DNA of 64,000 bases, taken from Beroe forskalii. Its lineage: Eukaryota; Ctenophora; Nuda; Beroida; Beroidae. Under the pieces are notes generated by a model that saw nothing but the letters and a program-made list of their open reading frames with translations, made no database searches and had not been told where the DNA came from. Below, piece by piece: positions 1 through 13,138 of the stretch (positions are counted from its first letter, which is position 1; every line of letters begins with the position of its first letter). The position numbers were made by a program, and so were the translations under genes. The stretch spans positions 1,022,953 through 1,086,952 of the forward strand of contig WFMF01000012.1 of NCBI GenBank assembly GCA_011033025.1. Direction: 5' to 3'.

Positions 1-1412
1 CAAACACAGGGATTTGTTAAATGGATAGGCGCGAATTTACTATTGCGTTAGCAGTTTATAAAATTGAATCGTGGTTTTTTTGGGACAGTTTGAGTTATAA
101 AAACCCAGAACCATTTCTTTTGTGTTCCCGTAGTAGTGTTGTGGTAATTAGAGGTCCTAATAAGTAGATTTATTTACAATTTAACTGTAATGTAATTGAG
201 TATTTTAAAAACGGATAGTTATATTAAGTTAAGTTAATGAACTTCTTGTATTTAATTCAGGTTTTGTGGTTCATCATACATATTTATCATAGCTATAAAC
301 ATTTAAAACTACTTTATTGAATATTCGTGTGGAAATGTTTCTATGTGGACCGATGTGGATTGGCCGATTGGATGATTTTCGAAATTGCTTTGATACAAGT
401 CAAACAGAGTCTTCGTTTTTTAACAGAAAACAATCAATGAAAATATACATCAAAGAAAATACATCACATAATTACATTATACATCTATATCATTCACACA
501 ACTAATTAATTAGTATTAGTACGGTAAAATATTTCATCATACAGTTAGCTAAGGTCTTAAACGCTATATTAATAAATGTACAAAAACTTTATTAGTAAAA
601 GACACATACATGTCAAGAAATGTCATGCAGAGAAAATAGAGTTTTTAATCTTTTAATGCAATGAAAAAGGTGCTACAATTTATTACAGTCAAATTTGTAA
701 AAATGGTTAATGATAACGGATTAGTCACCTTTAGTGTCAAATAAGCAGTGTGATGCGATTGCGTTCAATAGGGAAAAGTGAAAACGTTAATAAAAAATGC
801 TGTAATATGCTATCTGCTTCAGTGTAATTTAAATAATATGAGTCATTGTGAAAACAATATGAAATTGAAGTCTAAAATACAATTGAACGTGTACTGCACA
901 TGTTTGATATAGCATTGAAACTGAGAGATAATCAAATCAAAGATAATGTTATTTGTGAAAATCAGTCTTGAAGTTGAAGTATCCACCTTATAGGAAAATC
1001 AAAGCACTATTATCATATAATACCTACTTATAATAATATACATCACTATATCAACAGTCAACACTCATATAATACAGTTTTGTAAGATTCCTTATTTCAA
1101 CAGATGGCATCTTTCTTATCTTCTATCCATGCAGTATCTGCTCCTCTTTGGAGACAAGTCCGTCAGCTTGTAGTCAGGGTGAGTGCTGTATTTCCACGTG
1201 TTGGGTTTCTTTAGTCGGTGCTGTGTCTCAGCCAGCACTTTATACAGCGTCTAGGGGGACGGGGGATTAGTAAAATAATAAGATTTTACTAACATACAGA
1301 AGATCATCGTCAGCATATCGTTCAGTAAACGTACGCCATACTAGTGTAAGCAATATGCCAGTATGGCGTGTAGATAGCACCACTATGGTGTGATACTAAC
1401 ATGAAACCAGCT
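1..1412. other. Gene-free AT-rich stretch
   Basis: No convincing coding exon, RNA gene or repeat structure is visible. Open frames here are short, lack family motifs and are not supported by splice signals. Confidence 0.5.
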
Positions 1413-2462
1413 GCTGACACCAGTATGGTGTGCAGCTGCTGACACCAGTATGGTGTGCAGCTGCTGACACCAGTATGGTGTGCAGCTGCTGACACCTGCA
1501 CTAGTATGGTGTGCAACTGCTGACACCAGTATGGTGTACAACAGCTGACACAGTGACACCAGTATGGTGTGCAGCTGCTGACACCGGTATGGTGTGCAAC
1601 TGCTTAAACCAGTATGGTGTGCAGCTGCTGACACCAGTATAGTGTGCAGCTGCGCAGCTGCTGACACCCTGACCACCATGGTGTGCAGCTGCTGACACCA
1701 GTATGGTGTGCAGCTGCTGACACCACCAGTACACCAGTATGGTGTGCAGCTGCTGACACCAGTATATGGTGTGCAGCTGCTGACACCAGTATGGTGTGCA
1801 GCTGCTGACACCAGTATGGTGTGCGGCACAGTATGACGTTGGCTGCTGACACCAGTATGGTGTGCAGCTGCTGACACCAGTATGGTGTGCAGCTGCTGAC
1901 ACCAGTATGGTGTACAGCTGCTGACACCAGTATGGTGTGCAGCTGCTGACACCAGTATGGTGTGCAGCTGCTGACACCAGTATGGTGTGCAGCTGCTGAC
2001 ACCAGTATGGTGTGCGGCTGCTGACACCATGGCGTGCAGCTGCTATGATTGTGCAGCTGCTGACACCAGTATGGTGTGCAGCTGCTGACACCAGTATGGT
2101 GTGCAGCTGCTGACACCAGTATGGTGTGCAGCTGCTGACACCAGTAATCAGTATGGTGTGCAGCTGCTGACACCAGTATGGTGTGCAGCTGCTGACACCA
2201 GTATGGTGTGCTGCTGCTGACACCAGTATGGTGTGACACCTGTGATGCTGCTGCTGCTGACACCAGTATGGTGTGCAGCTGCTGACACCAGTATGTGCAG
2301 CTGCTGGCACCAGTATGGTGTGCGGCTACTGCACCAGTATGGTGTGCAGCTGCTGACACCAGTATGGTGTGCAGCTGCTGACACCAGTATGGTGTGCAGC
2401 TGCTGACACCAGTGTGGTGTGCAGCTGCTGACACCAGTATGGTGTGCAGCTGCTGACACCAG
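1413..2462. repeat. 25-bp minisatellite, array A
   Basis: About forty copies of a 25-bp unit (gacaccagtatggtgtgcag followed by ctgct) run head to tail, with occasional truncated or expanded units (for example near 1640, 1725, 1820, 2040, 2150 and 2240). Each unit contains two overlapping short inverted repeats: ACACC and GGTGT around AGTAT, and GGTGT and ACACC around a central CAGCTG. Because 25 is not a multiple of three, the array stays open in several frames and produces long Cys/His/Trp-rich frames on the minus strand that are not genes. Confidence 0.95.
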
Positions 2463-3690
2463 CTTCGTTTCCATAAACGATTAGCACGGTTAGCAGTGCT
2501 AATGGGAGGATTTTTTTTGATACTGGGAGGATTTTGTGAAATTGCCAAAAAATAGTATTTCAAAAAAAATTTGCCGCTGGTGACAATAAAGCAATATGGC
2601 GTTCAGCTGCTGACACCAGTAAAATGGTATGTGCAGCTAATGCACCAGTATGTGTGAAGTTATTGAAGCTATGAATGAAATATTGATAATTAGAAGAGTA
2701 CTTTCTATATGAATTAAATCGTCATCCCATCCTTACTTCCATATTAGAACATGTGCGAAATTTAATTATGCAATTTTTGTGTACAATTACAAATAAGAGT
2801 AAAATCTATCGAGGCTACAATTCAGTTTATTGTTCAAAAAGCCGCAGCCTGGCTTCTGGGGACTGCTTCCCCAGACCCCTGCCCAAGAGCTCACTAGATT
2901 TAATTTTCTTTTCTACAGTCATTTTCCATCATAAATAAGGGTCAAATACTTTGGAATTAGACTTAAATAAGAGTTAAAATCTTATTGTGATGGCAATTCT
3001 ATTAGGTTGAAAAACCAGTATGGTGTGCAGCTGCAAGACACCAGATTCATTTGTGCTTTGCTGAAACCATTCATTTTAAAAGCTGCTGACACCAGTATAA
3101 AGAATTTTAGTCAGCAAATGCTTAAATGAGAGTGAAAACCGATATGGTGTGCAGCTGCTATCAAAAGCGTGCAGCTGCTGACACCAGTATGTGTGCAGCT
3201 GCCCCAGACCCACCTTACTGGATTTCATTATCATCTCTGTAAACATTTTTCATTTCAAATATGACCTACTGGCCAAGCAAATGCTTTGAACTTTTGAAAT
3301 AAGACTGAAATAAGAGTTAAAATCTTATTGATATGACAATACTACAAGGTTGAAAACGTCCAGCTTCTGGGCGCTGCCGCCCCCAGACCCCTGCTTACTG
3401 GATTCATTTCCATCTTTGTGAAAATTATTCATTTTAAAAACGGGCTAAATACTTTGAAATTATTCAGAATTTTTAGTCTAAATGAGTGCTGAAATCCAGT
3501 GAGGTGAAGATTTAATCTATCGAAACGTCTGTGGGGCTGGACCCCCACCAAGCATACTGACACCTGTTGTGCAGCTGCTGAAGAATATGGTTTAAAGCTG
3601 CTGACACCAGTATGGGTCTAGCTGTTGACACCAGTTTGGTTTGCTGGGCTGATGACACCAGTATGGAGGAAAACCCTTTTTGGAAGGCAA
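2463..3690. repeat. Spacer with scattered minisatellite units and a dispersed palindrome
   Basis: Between the two arrays, single or partial copies of the 25-bp unit occur near 2600, 3012, 3085, 3143, 3170, 3545 and 3597. Two copies of a GC-rich dispersed motif (gcttctggg, a short GC palindrome, then cccagacccctgc) lie at about 2850 and 3362. Related copies occur at about 13570 and 14775. No gene is seen. Confidence 0.6.
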
Positions 3691-4535
3691 GGACACCAGT
3701 ATGGTGTGCAGCTGCTGACACCAGTATGGTGTGCAGCAGCTGACACAGTGACACCAGTATGGTGTGCAGCTGCTGACACCAGTATGTTGTGCAGCTGCTG
3801 ACACCAGTATGGTGTGCAGCTGCTGACACCAGTATAGTGTGCAGCTGCTGACACCAGTATAGTGTGCAGCTGCTGACACCAGTATAGTGTGTAGCTACTG
3901 ACACCAGTATGGTGTGTAGCTGCTGACACCAGTATGGTGTGCAGCTGCTGACACCAGTATGGTGTGCAGCTGCTGACACCAGTATGGCGTGCAGCTGCTG
4001 ACACCAGTATGTTGTGCAGCTGCTGACACCAGTATGGTGTGTTGCTGCAGACACCAGTATGGAGTGCAGCTGCTGACACCAGTATGGTGTGCAACTGCTG
4101 ACACCAGTATGGTGTGCAGCTGCTGACACCTGCACCAGTATGGTGTGCAGCTGCTGACACCAGTATGGTGTGCAGCTGCTGACACCAGTATGGTGTGCAG
4201 CTGCTGACACCAGTATGGTGTGCAGCTGCTGACACCAGTGCATGCTGCACCAGTATGGTGTGCAGCTGCTGACACCAGTATGATGTGCAGCTGCTGACAC
4301 CAGTATGGTGTGCAGCTGCTGACACCAGTATAGTGTGCAGCTGCTGACACCAGTATAGTGTGCAGCTGCTGACACCTGCACCAGTATGGTGTGCAGCTGC
4401 TGACACCAGTATAGTGTGCAGCTGCTGACACCAGTATGATGTGCAGCTGCTGACACCAGTATGATGTGCAGCTGCTGACACCAGTATGGTGTGCAGCTGC
4501 TGACACCAGTATGGTGTGCAGCTGCTGACACCAGC
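3691..4535. repeat. 25-bp minisatellite, array B
   Basis: This is a second array of about thirty units of the same 25-bp repeat, in the same orientation as array A. Units differ mainly at one or two positions (tatggtgtg, tatagtgtg, tatgatgtg), and a 6-bp insertion (tgcacc) appears in two or three units. The two arrays clearly share an origin. Confidence 0.95.
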
Positions 4536-7088
4536 ATGCCTATAAAAGCCGTGTGTACCTGGTAGGAGGGGTCAGGTTGCCAGCAGGAGGTGGTTGTGGA
4601 GAGGGTGTAGTCTGAGTGAGCGGCAGGGGGCTCTCTGGGGAAGCGTCTCAAGACAGGCTCCCTGCACTCCTCGGGAGGTTGGGGAGAGGTGTACGTACCT
4701 CGCGTCCTCGACACGTAGCTCTCTAGGAGGGGGAGAGTTAGATTTCGAATGCATGCAGAAAATAGGTAAAATAGTACGCCATTTGTCACATCATACATGG
4801 GATAATTTGGAAATTTGGGATGATTTGGAAAGATATGAATTACCACGTACTTCAGCAACAGTCGCCCATTTCACTGAACTATTCTGTACTATTGACACCG
4901 GTTGTTATACCTGGTTTTACAGAGTTGTCCCACGAGATGATGTTATCACTCTTGTGTAGAATTGCACCACTCGGCTGCTTCCTCAACCCGTGGTCTTTGG
5001 AACCCAGGAACTCACCACAACTCTTGTGTGCATACTTGTTGTCCTGTTCAAATGAAGAGGAATAGATCAACTAATTGATCAATCTTCAATAATCATCACG
5101 GTCATCGCCACAACGAGCATTGAGACTTAAAGAGATAATTCCGGATTTCCAAGTAGCACGGTACTAAGCAAGTTCTTGTATTATTGATAAAATAATAGTT
5201 TCTTCATCACACTATCACGACCCATCGTTCAAATGTCGCACGGGTAGAGTATAGGTTTAGTAAAGGTTTATCAGAGATTGTTCTGGATCAGTTTAACAAT
5301 GAGGCCGCAGGCCAAATTGTTAATTGACACGTTAATGATCAAAATGATATAACTATTTAACCTTGACCCAAACGTTTAGATGGACCAAAACCACAAGATT
5401 TAGATGGTGGTATTTCGGGGGAAGGGTTAAATAAGAAATCTTCCTCAGATGTGGCGACACTTGCTCACTTGTGTAAGCTGTAACAATTCATTTGAGATTG
5501 AGAAATTGAGGAAACGTTCATAAATCCTTTGATTACATAGACATGAATAGTACTCACTAATTTAGAGAACTGGTTTGATCGGGAATCAAAGTTGCTGATG
5601 AATTTCGGAGGAGGATCTTTCAGGGAGGGAAGGATCACATCTGAGCACTTCGCTTCCTGGATAATGTTATTTGTTTAATTGAGAGTTTTAGCAAAATTTT
5701 AGACCCCAACTAGTTGGCACCTACCGCGGTACGTACCGTGGTGCTTGTCGTAACTATTCGGCCTTATGAACCAATAAACTTTTTTTAAGGATTGAGGGAT
5801 ACTCGAAATGTAGCAAGTTCATGAGTACAACTACATTTTACCCCATAAGTAAAAGCACAAATGCACAATAGCATATTGCACATAGGTAATAGCGTTAGCA
5901 CAGCTAAGTATGAATACGAATAACAAAGACAATTTAAAACGACGTGACAGCTTGACGATATGACAGATAACACGAACATTTAAGAATATCAGTACCTAAC
6001 GACAAACCAAGTAGTTTATGAACTCCGGAATATTTAAACATTCGGAACTTTTAAAAAATTCGAACAAAATCTATTTATCAACTTAGATAGTTTTTTCAAG
6101 TAGGTGCAGTGGGGAATAGCTAAATACTTAAATAGCTTATCGAGAAGTCAATTGCTGAACTTCCATGCAAAGTTAAGAGCAGCCACATACGATTATCAAA
6201 CCTTATGTGCTTAACAGGTGCTATACGGTCAGTTTATCACTGATCACTGGGTGCATGAAAGTGGTTACATTCATCTCAAATTAAAGAGTTGAGGACTGTT
6301 ATGTGGTACTACAATAATATGCTAAACTGGTTTTAGGGGAAAAACTTATGTCATGAACTGAAAATCGAGATTGGTACCTACTTGCTGAGTTGCTGTACTA
6401 AAACTCAAATACATGAACATATATGACGAGTCCTTGAAATTAAATTTGAATTATAGATTTGAATTTTCAAATGTTTTAACTCTTTTATTACCCTCGACAC
6501 CATCTGATTATCCATTTAAATCAGCCAACATTTTTAGCTGGTTCTCGAAGGCCCATCAATATTCAATAATATAGGCTTATTAAGCTATTAAGATTCAAGA
6601 CCAATGAACTTTTCAATATTAATAAATGATTTGTTTAATGATTAAATTACGGTTATTGGTTACTCACACAGCAAGTGTCCACTAAGCTTTGGCCATGTGC
6701 CATTCCTACACCCCAACTGTTGGAAATCTACACCATCCTCAAATATTTAAGCATTTTAGAAATTTAAATGTGGTTCTTCAATCGGTCACAGAACCGAGAA
6801 CTGTAGAAATGAGAATTGTGGAAAAAACTAACTTCTCACTTTCGATAAATCAATGATCTCAGCATGTGAAAGTTGAGCACGGGAAGATACATAATAGTTC
6901 ATGTTCACAGCGTTTGACGCATTTGATTGATTTCGTTTAAAATATGCATTATGACTTTCGTGCTAATTCGCTACATAATTTAAGTGATTCGTGCGCGCAA
7001 AAATATTTAGTCGTGCGCGCGGCGCGTAGATTGTTACACTAGCTGCTGAAAAAGTACACACAAATTTGTCATTTTACACGAAAGTTCA
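4536..7088. other. Gene-free stretch
   Basis: No recognisable gene. A partial copy of the CCGCGGTACGTACC motif, next to ccaactagttggcac, is present at 5706-5745; it matches the foldback element at 50.2 kb. A short segment around 5378-5402 (tggaccaaaaccacaagatt) recurs at about 39088, so it belongs to a dispersed repeat. Confidence 0.5.
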
Positions 7089-7102
7089 GTTGTCATGGCA
7101 AC
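7089..7102. promoter_or_regulatory. X-box-like palindrome (RFX-type site)
   Basis: The 14-mer GTTGTCATGGCAAC matches the palindromic X-box bound by RFX factors, which drive ciliary genes in animals. It lies about 780 bp beyond the stop codon of the CLHC1-like gene rather than upstream of it, so its target is unclear and it may be chance. A near match (cttaccatggcaac) lies at 49904-49917. Confidence 0.3.
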
Positions 7103-7880
7103 TCGTTGCTTTAGAAAGTCGTTTATTACATCCATATCGTGCGTTCTATGCAGCTCAGAAAGAACTTCAAATTGATTAATACATGTTATCATCAATTGGA
7201 GTTTTGTGAACATCCACATTTTAATGCCTTGTACATTCACGAGATCAACTTATGTACATTGAGAGAATTGGTTATAGCGGGTTATAAAACTTGCCCCTTA
7301 ATTGCTGCTGTCAGTTATCGTATATCAGGACATGTTCATTGTTCCGTTAGATCATCAATTGCGTTTAACACAAATGATCGAGGATCACGTACCTTCTACT
7401 GCTATCTAGATTGCAATGATCAACTTACTACCACTTCATTGATTAATGTAATGGGGGTCACTGCCGCAATTGTCCTTGTTGAAATTCACTTTTTCTTGAG
7501 TTTAGGACAATTGGGACAGTGGCACCCCCTCCCCTTAAGAGTGATACTGAAAATCTTTGAGCGGTCTAGAGCTTACTTACCACCTTCATACTTTCAAGCT
7601 TGAAAGTTACAACTAGACACTTGTTGCCTCAGTATACCGATAACATGTATATTTTGAATATTCGTTTTAATTAATGATTGACACAGTGTTCAATGATTTA
7701 AATAAAAATTAATGTGAAATGGGTAAAAATTTCAATGAAGATCTAAATTTATACAAATAACATTATAACAAGTTAACAAAGATTAACAAATGCATGCAAA
7801 TTACTGAATTAGTGAATTAAAAAACATTCCACTGAAAATTTACTGTTTTCTGCAGCTCCTAAAACAATGCAGATCCGGCC

Positions 7881-9552
7881 TTACTCGTCCGACTGAGCAG
7901 GAATTGAGGGAGATAAAACGTCGGTAGCTTTATTCAAAGCTCCCGCACTCAAGACGTAGCCCTGCAGTTCCTCCGCTATTTCCTTCTCCCCTATGTCAAT
8001 GCAAATGTTAATGAAATCCGACCATTGCTCGGAATCTAACGTGGTGTCGCTCATCAGAGCATCTTTCAGCTCGTTACTTTCGTACAAAACCTTCAACAAT
8101 CCAATGAAGATGTTATCATTGTGGTTTTCTTGCAGGGAGGCTAGAACTGCGCTGATATTGATGCCTTCTTCCAGCACTAACAAAGCTGCCAAGTCTATCG
8201 AGGGAAGGGTTTTGAGGAGAGTTAGTAGCTTACATTCCTCCATTCTGTTGGTTTTAGCGTAGTGCACGGCCCTGTACAGTGCCCCCTGCCGAGCAAGGCA
8301 GTGGATTGACATCTCGTGGTCTCCAATAGTCCTGTACACCGCCAGAGCTAGAGTCCCGCTCTCACAGTCACATCGGGCACGACACTGGCAGTTACAAAGC
8401 AGCAGGTCGGCCATCGGGCGGGAGAGACTGAGGTGACAGTTAGCAATCCACTGAGCTATCAGATCAAACCTGCCCTCCTTGAGAGCTGCCTGGACACACT
8501 CAAAGCTCTGGTCTTGTGGAGGCACTGAGTACTGAGGGACAGTTTCCATGAGGATGTTACAGTAGACGAAGAGAGGACACACCCCTCCCTCTCCTTCGGA
8601 CACTGTCTTAAACTCCTCTATAGTGTTCATGGTTCTGAGGAAACCGTTAGGCGAGTTGGCAGCGTGGACAGCAGCAAAGTAGTAATTACCATCTCTCAGC
8701 AGCTCCTCCAGGTGTTCAATGTAAGCCAGGGCCTCCTCGGCTTCCTTTTCCTTTGCTGGGTCCTCGTCGTCAAACAACTCCACAATATTTGACTTGTTAA
8801 ACACCACATTCTTCATACTTGCCTCGGCACTTTCCAGGATCTCATTGAATGACATGCTGGGAGTGCAGGACTGCAGTGTTTCAATGAGATGTTTGATAGG
8901 AGGGGTAGACTGGTGAAGTACAGCTATGTCCGACTGTACCCTGTCTTTGGTCTCCTCCTTCTTCAACAAACTACTCCGAGCCTCTGCAAACTTCTCTCTG
9001 GGCACGAACTCGTAGCTCTGAGCTTCCAGCATGGTCTGGTGCTGCTGGTCCAGCTTCCCCAGCTCTCTGCTGAGGAGGTTCACGTTAGTCATCTGCTCGA
9101 GGCTCATGTTTTGTAGGACCGTGTTTTTGAAGATGTCTTCCTCGACAACCAGGGTCTGGTTACTGAGGTCTGCCGCAAGTTCCTTCATGCTCTCTATAGA
9201 CTCACTCAGAGTCAAGTTCTCCATCTCCAGTGCTGCTACCTGTGGCTTTCAGCTGATCTGCTCGACTGGTCAGAGCTTTGATTGTCTCATTTGCGTCTTG
9301 AAGGTCCTGGCTAGGGTCCTTAGCAAAGTCCGACTTCTGCTGTGCCTCGTTTAGCTGCTGTATCTCGGTGTCATACGCAGTGGAGATGCTGGAAAGCATC
9401 TGTTTGTAAACGTTGCTGTTCTCGATTATCTTAGCCAGTGCGCCCTTGTACACGAGATAGTTCTCAAAAGAGAACTGGGAAGGTGTTGTCTTCAATTCTT
9501 GGAACTCCTCATTCATTTGCCGCTGTATGTCAGCAACAAGGTCTGTAGCCAT
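7881..9552 (-). CDS. CLHC1: CLHC1-like protein (clathrin heavy chain linker domain-containing), one frame break
   Basis: Two overlapping minus-strand frames make one protein of about 555 residues, close to the usual CLHC1 length of just under 600. The first (9552 to about 9244) carries the N-terminal helical region with ENYLVYKGALAKIIE and a tyrosine-rich heptad pattern typical of CLHC1 and the related TSNAXIP1 N-terminal region. The second (from about 9242 to 7881) continues as coiled coil and then a helical-repeat region with EALAYIEHLEELLRDGNYYFAA, like the clathrin heavy chain linker. The frames join if one base near 9243 is ignored. No introns are visible, although vertebrate CLHC1 has many. 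The start ATG is preceded by an in-frame-free AT-rich leader. Clathrin-linker proteins of this family are poorly characterised; expression in ciliated and testis tissues is known for relatives. The assignment is from recalled family features. Confidence 0.7.
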
Positions 9553-10602
9553 CTTTAAAATCTCAAATCATAGTAATAGGATTCTCGTTAGTGAAATATG
9601 CAATTATTAGAATTATTACAGAATTATATTTGAGTACAATATTAAAGTCTTGGAGTTTTATAAATAGGTAGATGACAATTGACAATGTATCAAATTAACT
9701 TAATCCATGTGTTATTAATCTGCTCATTCTTACTATGAAAAATTGGAGGATTGGAAAGTTAGAAGAAAGGGAGAAAAACAAAAATGTAAGACAAATTCAA
9801 ATAATCTTGCATACAAATAAATAACATCATTTATAAATTTAATAAAACTGGTCCCGCCATTTTGTTGATCGATAGTGCTACTGAATCAAAACTTCAGAAC
9901 ATTCTCGACTTTTGAGAATAAGTCTAATACAATGTATCACTGTTAAAAATTCCATACAAAAACACCGTTACAACACTTCAAGTGTGTTTCATCGAGCACA
10001 TTATATCATATTACAAACGAAATGAATTACTTTTAGCATCCTTTTTTACACAAACGTTAAAATTTTCAAATACATAACAGTAATTCATCATAACACCACA
10101 AACCTGTTCTGGATATATGATTGCAAACAAGATAAATTGGCAAAAGGGATAAATGCGATTGAGATCAAGGCCATTTTGAAAAGGGAACAAGGGCTGGCAA
10201 ATCAGGCGTACAAGGAAAATTCTTCTTGACTTTGGTTTTACTCTAAAGCTTAAAAATTTGCACAACAGCCATCAGTTTATAATACAAATTTTATACACAC
10301 AACTTTTACCAATACAAATAAACAACTCATTTGAATAAAACTCCTACAAATTGGAGTAAGAAGCTGACTAGACCTTAATTTGAGCAATAAATTATGGATA
10401 AGAATCAAAGTTGAGATGATTGATTATGGTCTGATGGAAAATATCCACAGACCCTAGATACGTTAAGCCTTTCAATAAGGGTGATGTTCAAGACTCAATT
10501 CAGTCAGTGATATTTCAAGGTCAAGAGCCCGACACATAAAGTGCATTTATGGTCAATCAAAAGATAGTTCTGTCATCAATTGACAAAAACCAAAAACATA
10601 TA
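9553..10602. other. Spacer between CLHC1-like and DYNC2I1-like genes
   Basis: AT-rich spacer of about 1 kb between two genes on the same strand. It should contain the 3' untranslated region of the DYNC2I1-like gene and the promoter of the CLHC1-like gene. No coding exon or RNA gene is visible. Confidence 0.5.
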
Positions 10603-13135
10603 CTACAAAACTGACGGCAAATAATTTTCAAGCTTGGTGATATTGTTGACCTTATTGTTCATTGCTTCCTCCTTTACTTGATGTGCCTCCAAGGAGCCAT
10701 CCTTGAACCCAAACACGATGATAGGTGCCGTGGAGCCACCTGCACTAGGCAAGAGTTCAGTGAACGTCAGAAGACCTTTCTGATCGTATGTCTCAATGAC
10801 AAGTGGCGTAGAGTCACGAACTGATAAGTCCCACATGTAGAACTTGTTTGCCGAGTCCAGTGCATAGAATATAGTTGAACTGAAATTAGACCACTGAACA
10901 GTTCGAACAGGTCTTCCTCGAGTTGTTCGATCCCAAACTACCAAGGGACTCTTCCGTTTTACGTAATACAACAAAATACTTCCGTCAGACGTGCCACAAA
11001 GAAAATATTTCCAGTTAAATTTGTTGAAGTCTATTGAACCAACTATTGATGGTACTGAGAATTCGTCACAAAAATACATGGGCTGTGATAGATTTTGTGT
11101 TCGGGAAGATTTGACGACTGACCCTTTGTCAGTAGCAACATAATATAAATTTGCATCTGAACAACTTTGCTGAAATGCATAAGTTCTGATTTCTGGGAAC
11201 ATATCTTGGATGTGTTGCGGGAAGTTTACGTTCATAGAAGCACTTTTGACTAACTTAATTTTCCCTCCAGGACGAAGACCCAGGTCTGTTTGGGAACCAG
11301 AAAATGATATATCTGAAATCTCGAGAACGACCCAGATTATAATAAGTCCATGTTCATCAAGAGATGCAATTTGAAACGAAGACATCTGAAGTTGTTCCTG
11401 ATCGAATCGAATTGCTTGGATACTAGTTATCTTAGAATTATGTGTTTCAGCAACTTGAATTCCAGATGTGCTGTATGTCGGTAAACGACAAACAAAATGC
11501 CTGTTATTTAGTTGCATACTCTTATGCATGCTGTCAGGCTCATTCATGTCCCACAAACTGATAGTTCCATCTTCACAGCCAACAAATACAACGTTGTGAT
11601 TGTAAGAACTTACACAAACACACCGATGAGCTGAATTACTGATTAATACACTAACAGGGTCATGGACATCATGTAGATTCCATGAACAAGTCATACCAGG
11701 GGAATTTATCAGTGCTTCTGCTTTACATTTGGTGTAGCACACAGTAGAACATCTGAGAGGAAACTGGACTGATGAAGATAGGGGTACGACCAGCAAATAT
11801 TTGATTTGGGGGATAAAGAGCAGAATTATTACTGAGCTTTGAAGATGAGTCTGGTTTAAACGTTTCGGTGAAACCGTGTCTGGAAGCCCTTTCTTCCAGC
11901 AAGGTCAGTACAACTTGAGATGTAACCGAAACAAACTTGGAGAGTGTCAAAGGGTTGTACCTGCCAAGAGCAGCACTGTCCTCTTCTGTTTCTTCGCCTT
12001 CATGAGCTGATGCTACAGATGTTTCTACTGGATGCTGTGTCCAGCAGGTCTTGGTATCACTTGGTTCAGTGATTGTTTCTTTTTCCAAACAATCTTCATT
12101 GTATTGGGTATATTTCTGGTAAGTTTCACTTTTGCCAAAGGATTTCATGTAAATTTCATACTCTGTTTGAGGCTTCAGTTCAAGAAGATCAAAATATACA
12201 GTATCAAGTTCTATCAATCTCACCAGATCTTTACCTCTTTGTGCAGTTTTGCTCAGAGCTTTGGTAGCAGCTTGTGAACGTTGAGCTGCGACAAAATCAA
12301 GGCCTTTGACACTCTTTCGAACTTTTGAAATATCCTTATTTGCACTAGAAGGTGATGAAGGTACAGGTGTGTTAGTGGGAGAAGAAGGGAGGATTGCAGG
12401 AGAGCTCGAGTCTACTCTAGAATTTTCTAAAGCCATAGCTTCCCTGATACGTAATCTTTCGGTTTCACTTAGAGCATGGTTTGATGGTTTTGGTGAATCA
12501 TTGCTATATGTTTCATCTGACTCATAGTTTGATTCTGTTTGAGATTGATCATCATCTTCATCTGAATCATTATCATCAACATCACTCTCGAAGTCATCAT
12601 CATAGTCTTCAAAGTCATCATCGTCATAATCATAATCATCATTTTCATCCTTCTCATTACTTTCCTCGACCACTTTCATCATTTCTTTTTCACGTTGCTT
12701 TATTGCATCAGTTTCGGGATCTATAGTTTTCGGTTTTGAAACTGGCTCAGAAATTTTCTGGATATTATCATCTTTTACTTTTCTTTTGGATTCAGATCCT
12801 GCTTTAACTTCAGGTTTTGGTAAATTGCCATTTGATTTGGTCCTAGTATCTTTTATTTCAGGATTCTTATTAGTTTTTTGTTTTTCAGTTCTTTTATCAA
12901 TAACACTAGCAGTTTTTCGGGAAGTGATTTCAGAACCAACTCTGTCTTTAGATGTACTTTTGACACTAGTGGAACTTTTCCCTTCTCGTTTAACTCTCTG
13001 ATCATCTTTCCCTGGCTGTTGATCACGAGAAACCTTTTTATCAGATGAACGATGTTTATTTTCATTTGTTCTTGTAGGTCTGCTAGTAGGCTTACTATCT
13101 CGAGTATTTCTCTTTGGTCTTTCCCTTCTATCCAT
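10603..13135 (-). CDS. DYNC2I1: Dynein-2 intermediate chain 1 (WDR60-like), one frame break
   Basis: This intermediate chain of cytoplasmic dynein-2 powers retrograde intraflagellar transport in cilia. The first frame (13135 to about 11738) has a long Lys/Arg/Ser-rich disordered start, an acidic Asp/Glu cluster (residues about 165-200), and the conserved core where DTVYFDLLELKPQTEYEIY and NEDCLEKETI are followed by a CWTQHP motif, a WDR60 hallmark. The second frame (about 11736 to 10603) encodes WD40 blades, for example VVFVGCEDGTISLWDM and GTSDGSILLYY. The total is about 845-870 residues against about 1,070 in human. The frames join if one base near 11737 is ignored. The ATG at 13135 is chosen because the codon before it is GTG. 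No introns are visible, unlike vertebrate WDR60. It lies directly upstream of another cilium-linked gene. Confidence 0.85.
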
Positions 13136-13138
13136 CAC

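Noticed and set aside
1383..2563. Long minus-strand open frames rich in Cys, His, Trp and Gln
   Set aside because: They are translations of the 25-bp minisatellite in three frames, with no conservation or splice logic.
1413..4535. CRISPR-like array of short repeats
   Set aside because: Units abut directly without unique spacers, and the window is from an animal genome.
3512..4858. A 448-residue frame covering minisatellite array B
   Set aside because: The same 25-bp repeat read through; the unique ends have no family features.
12469..12726. Met/Ile-rich and His-rich frames on both strands
   Set aside because: Shadows of the acidic Asp/Glu cluster of the DYNC2I1-like protein.
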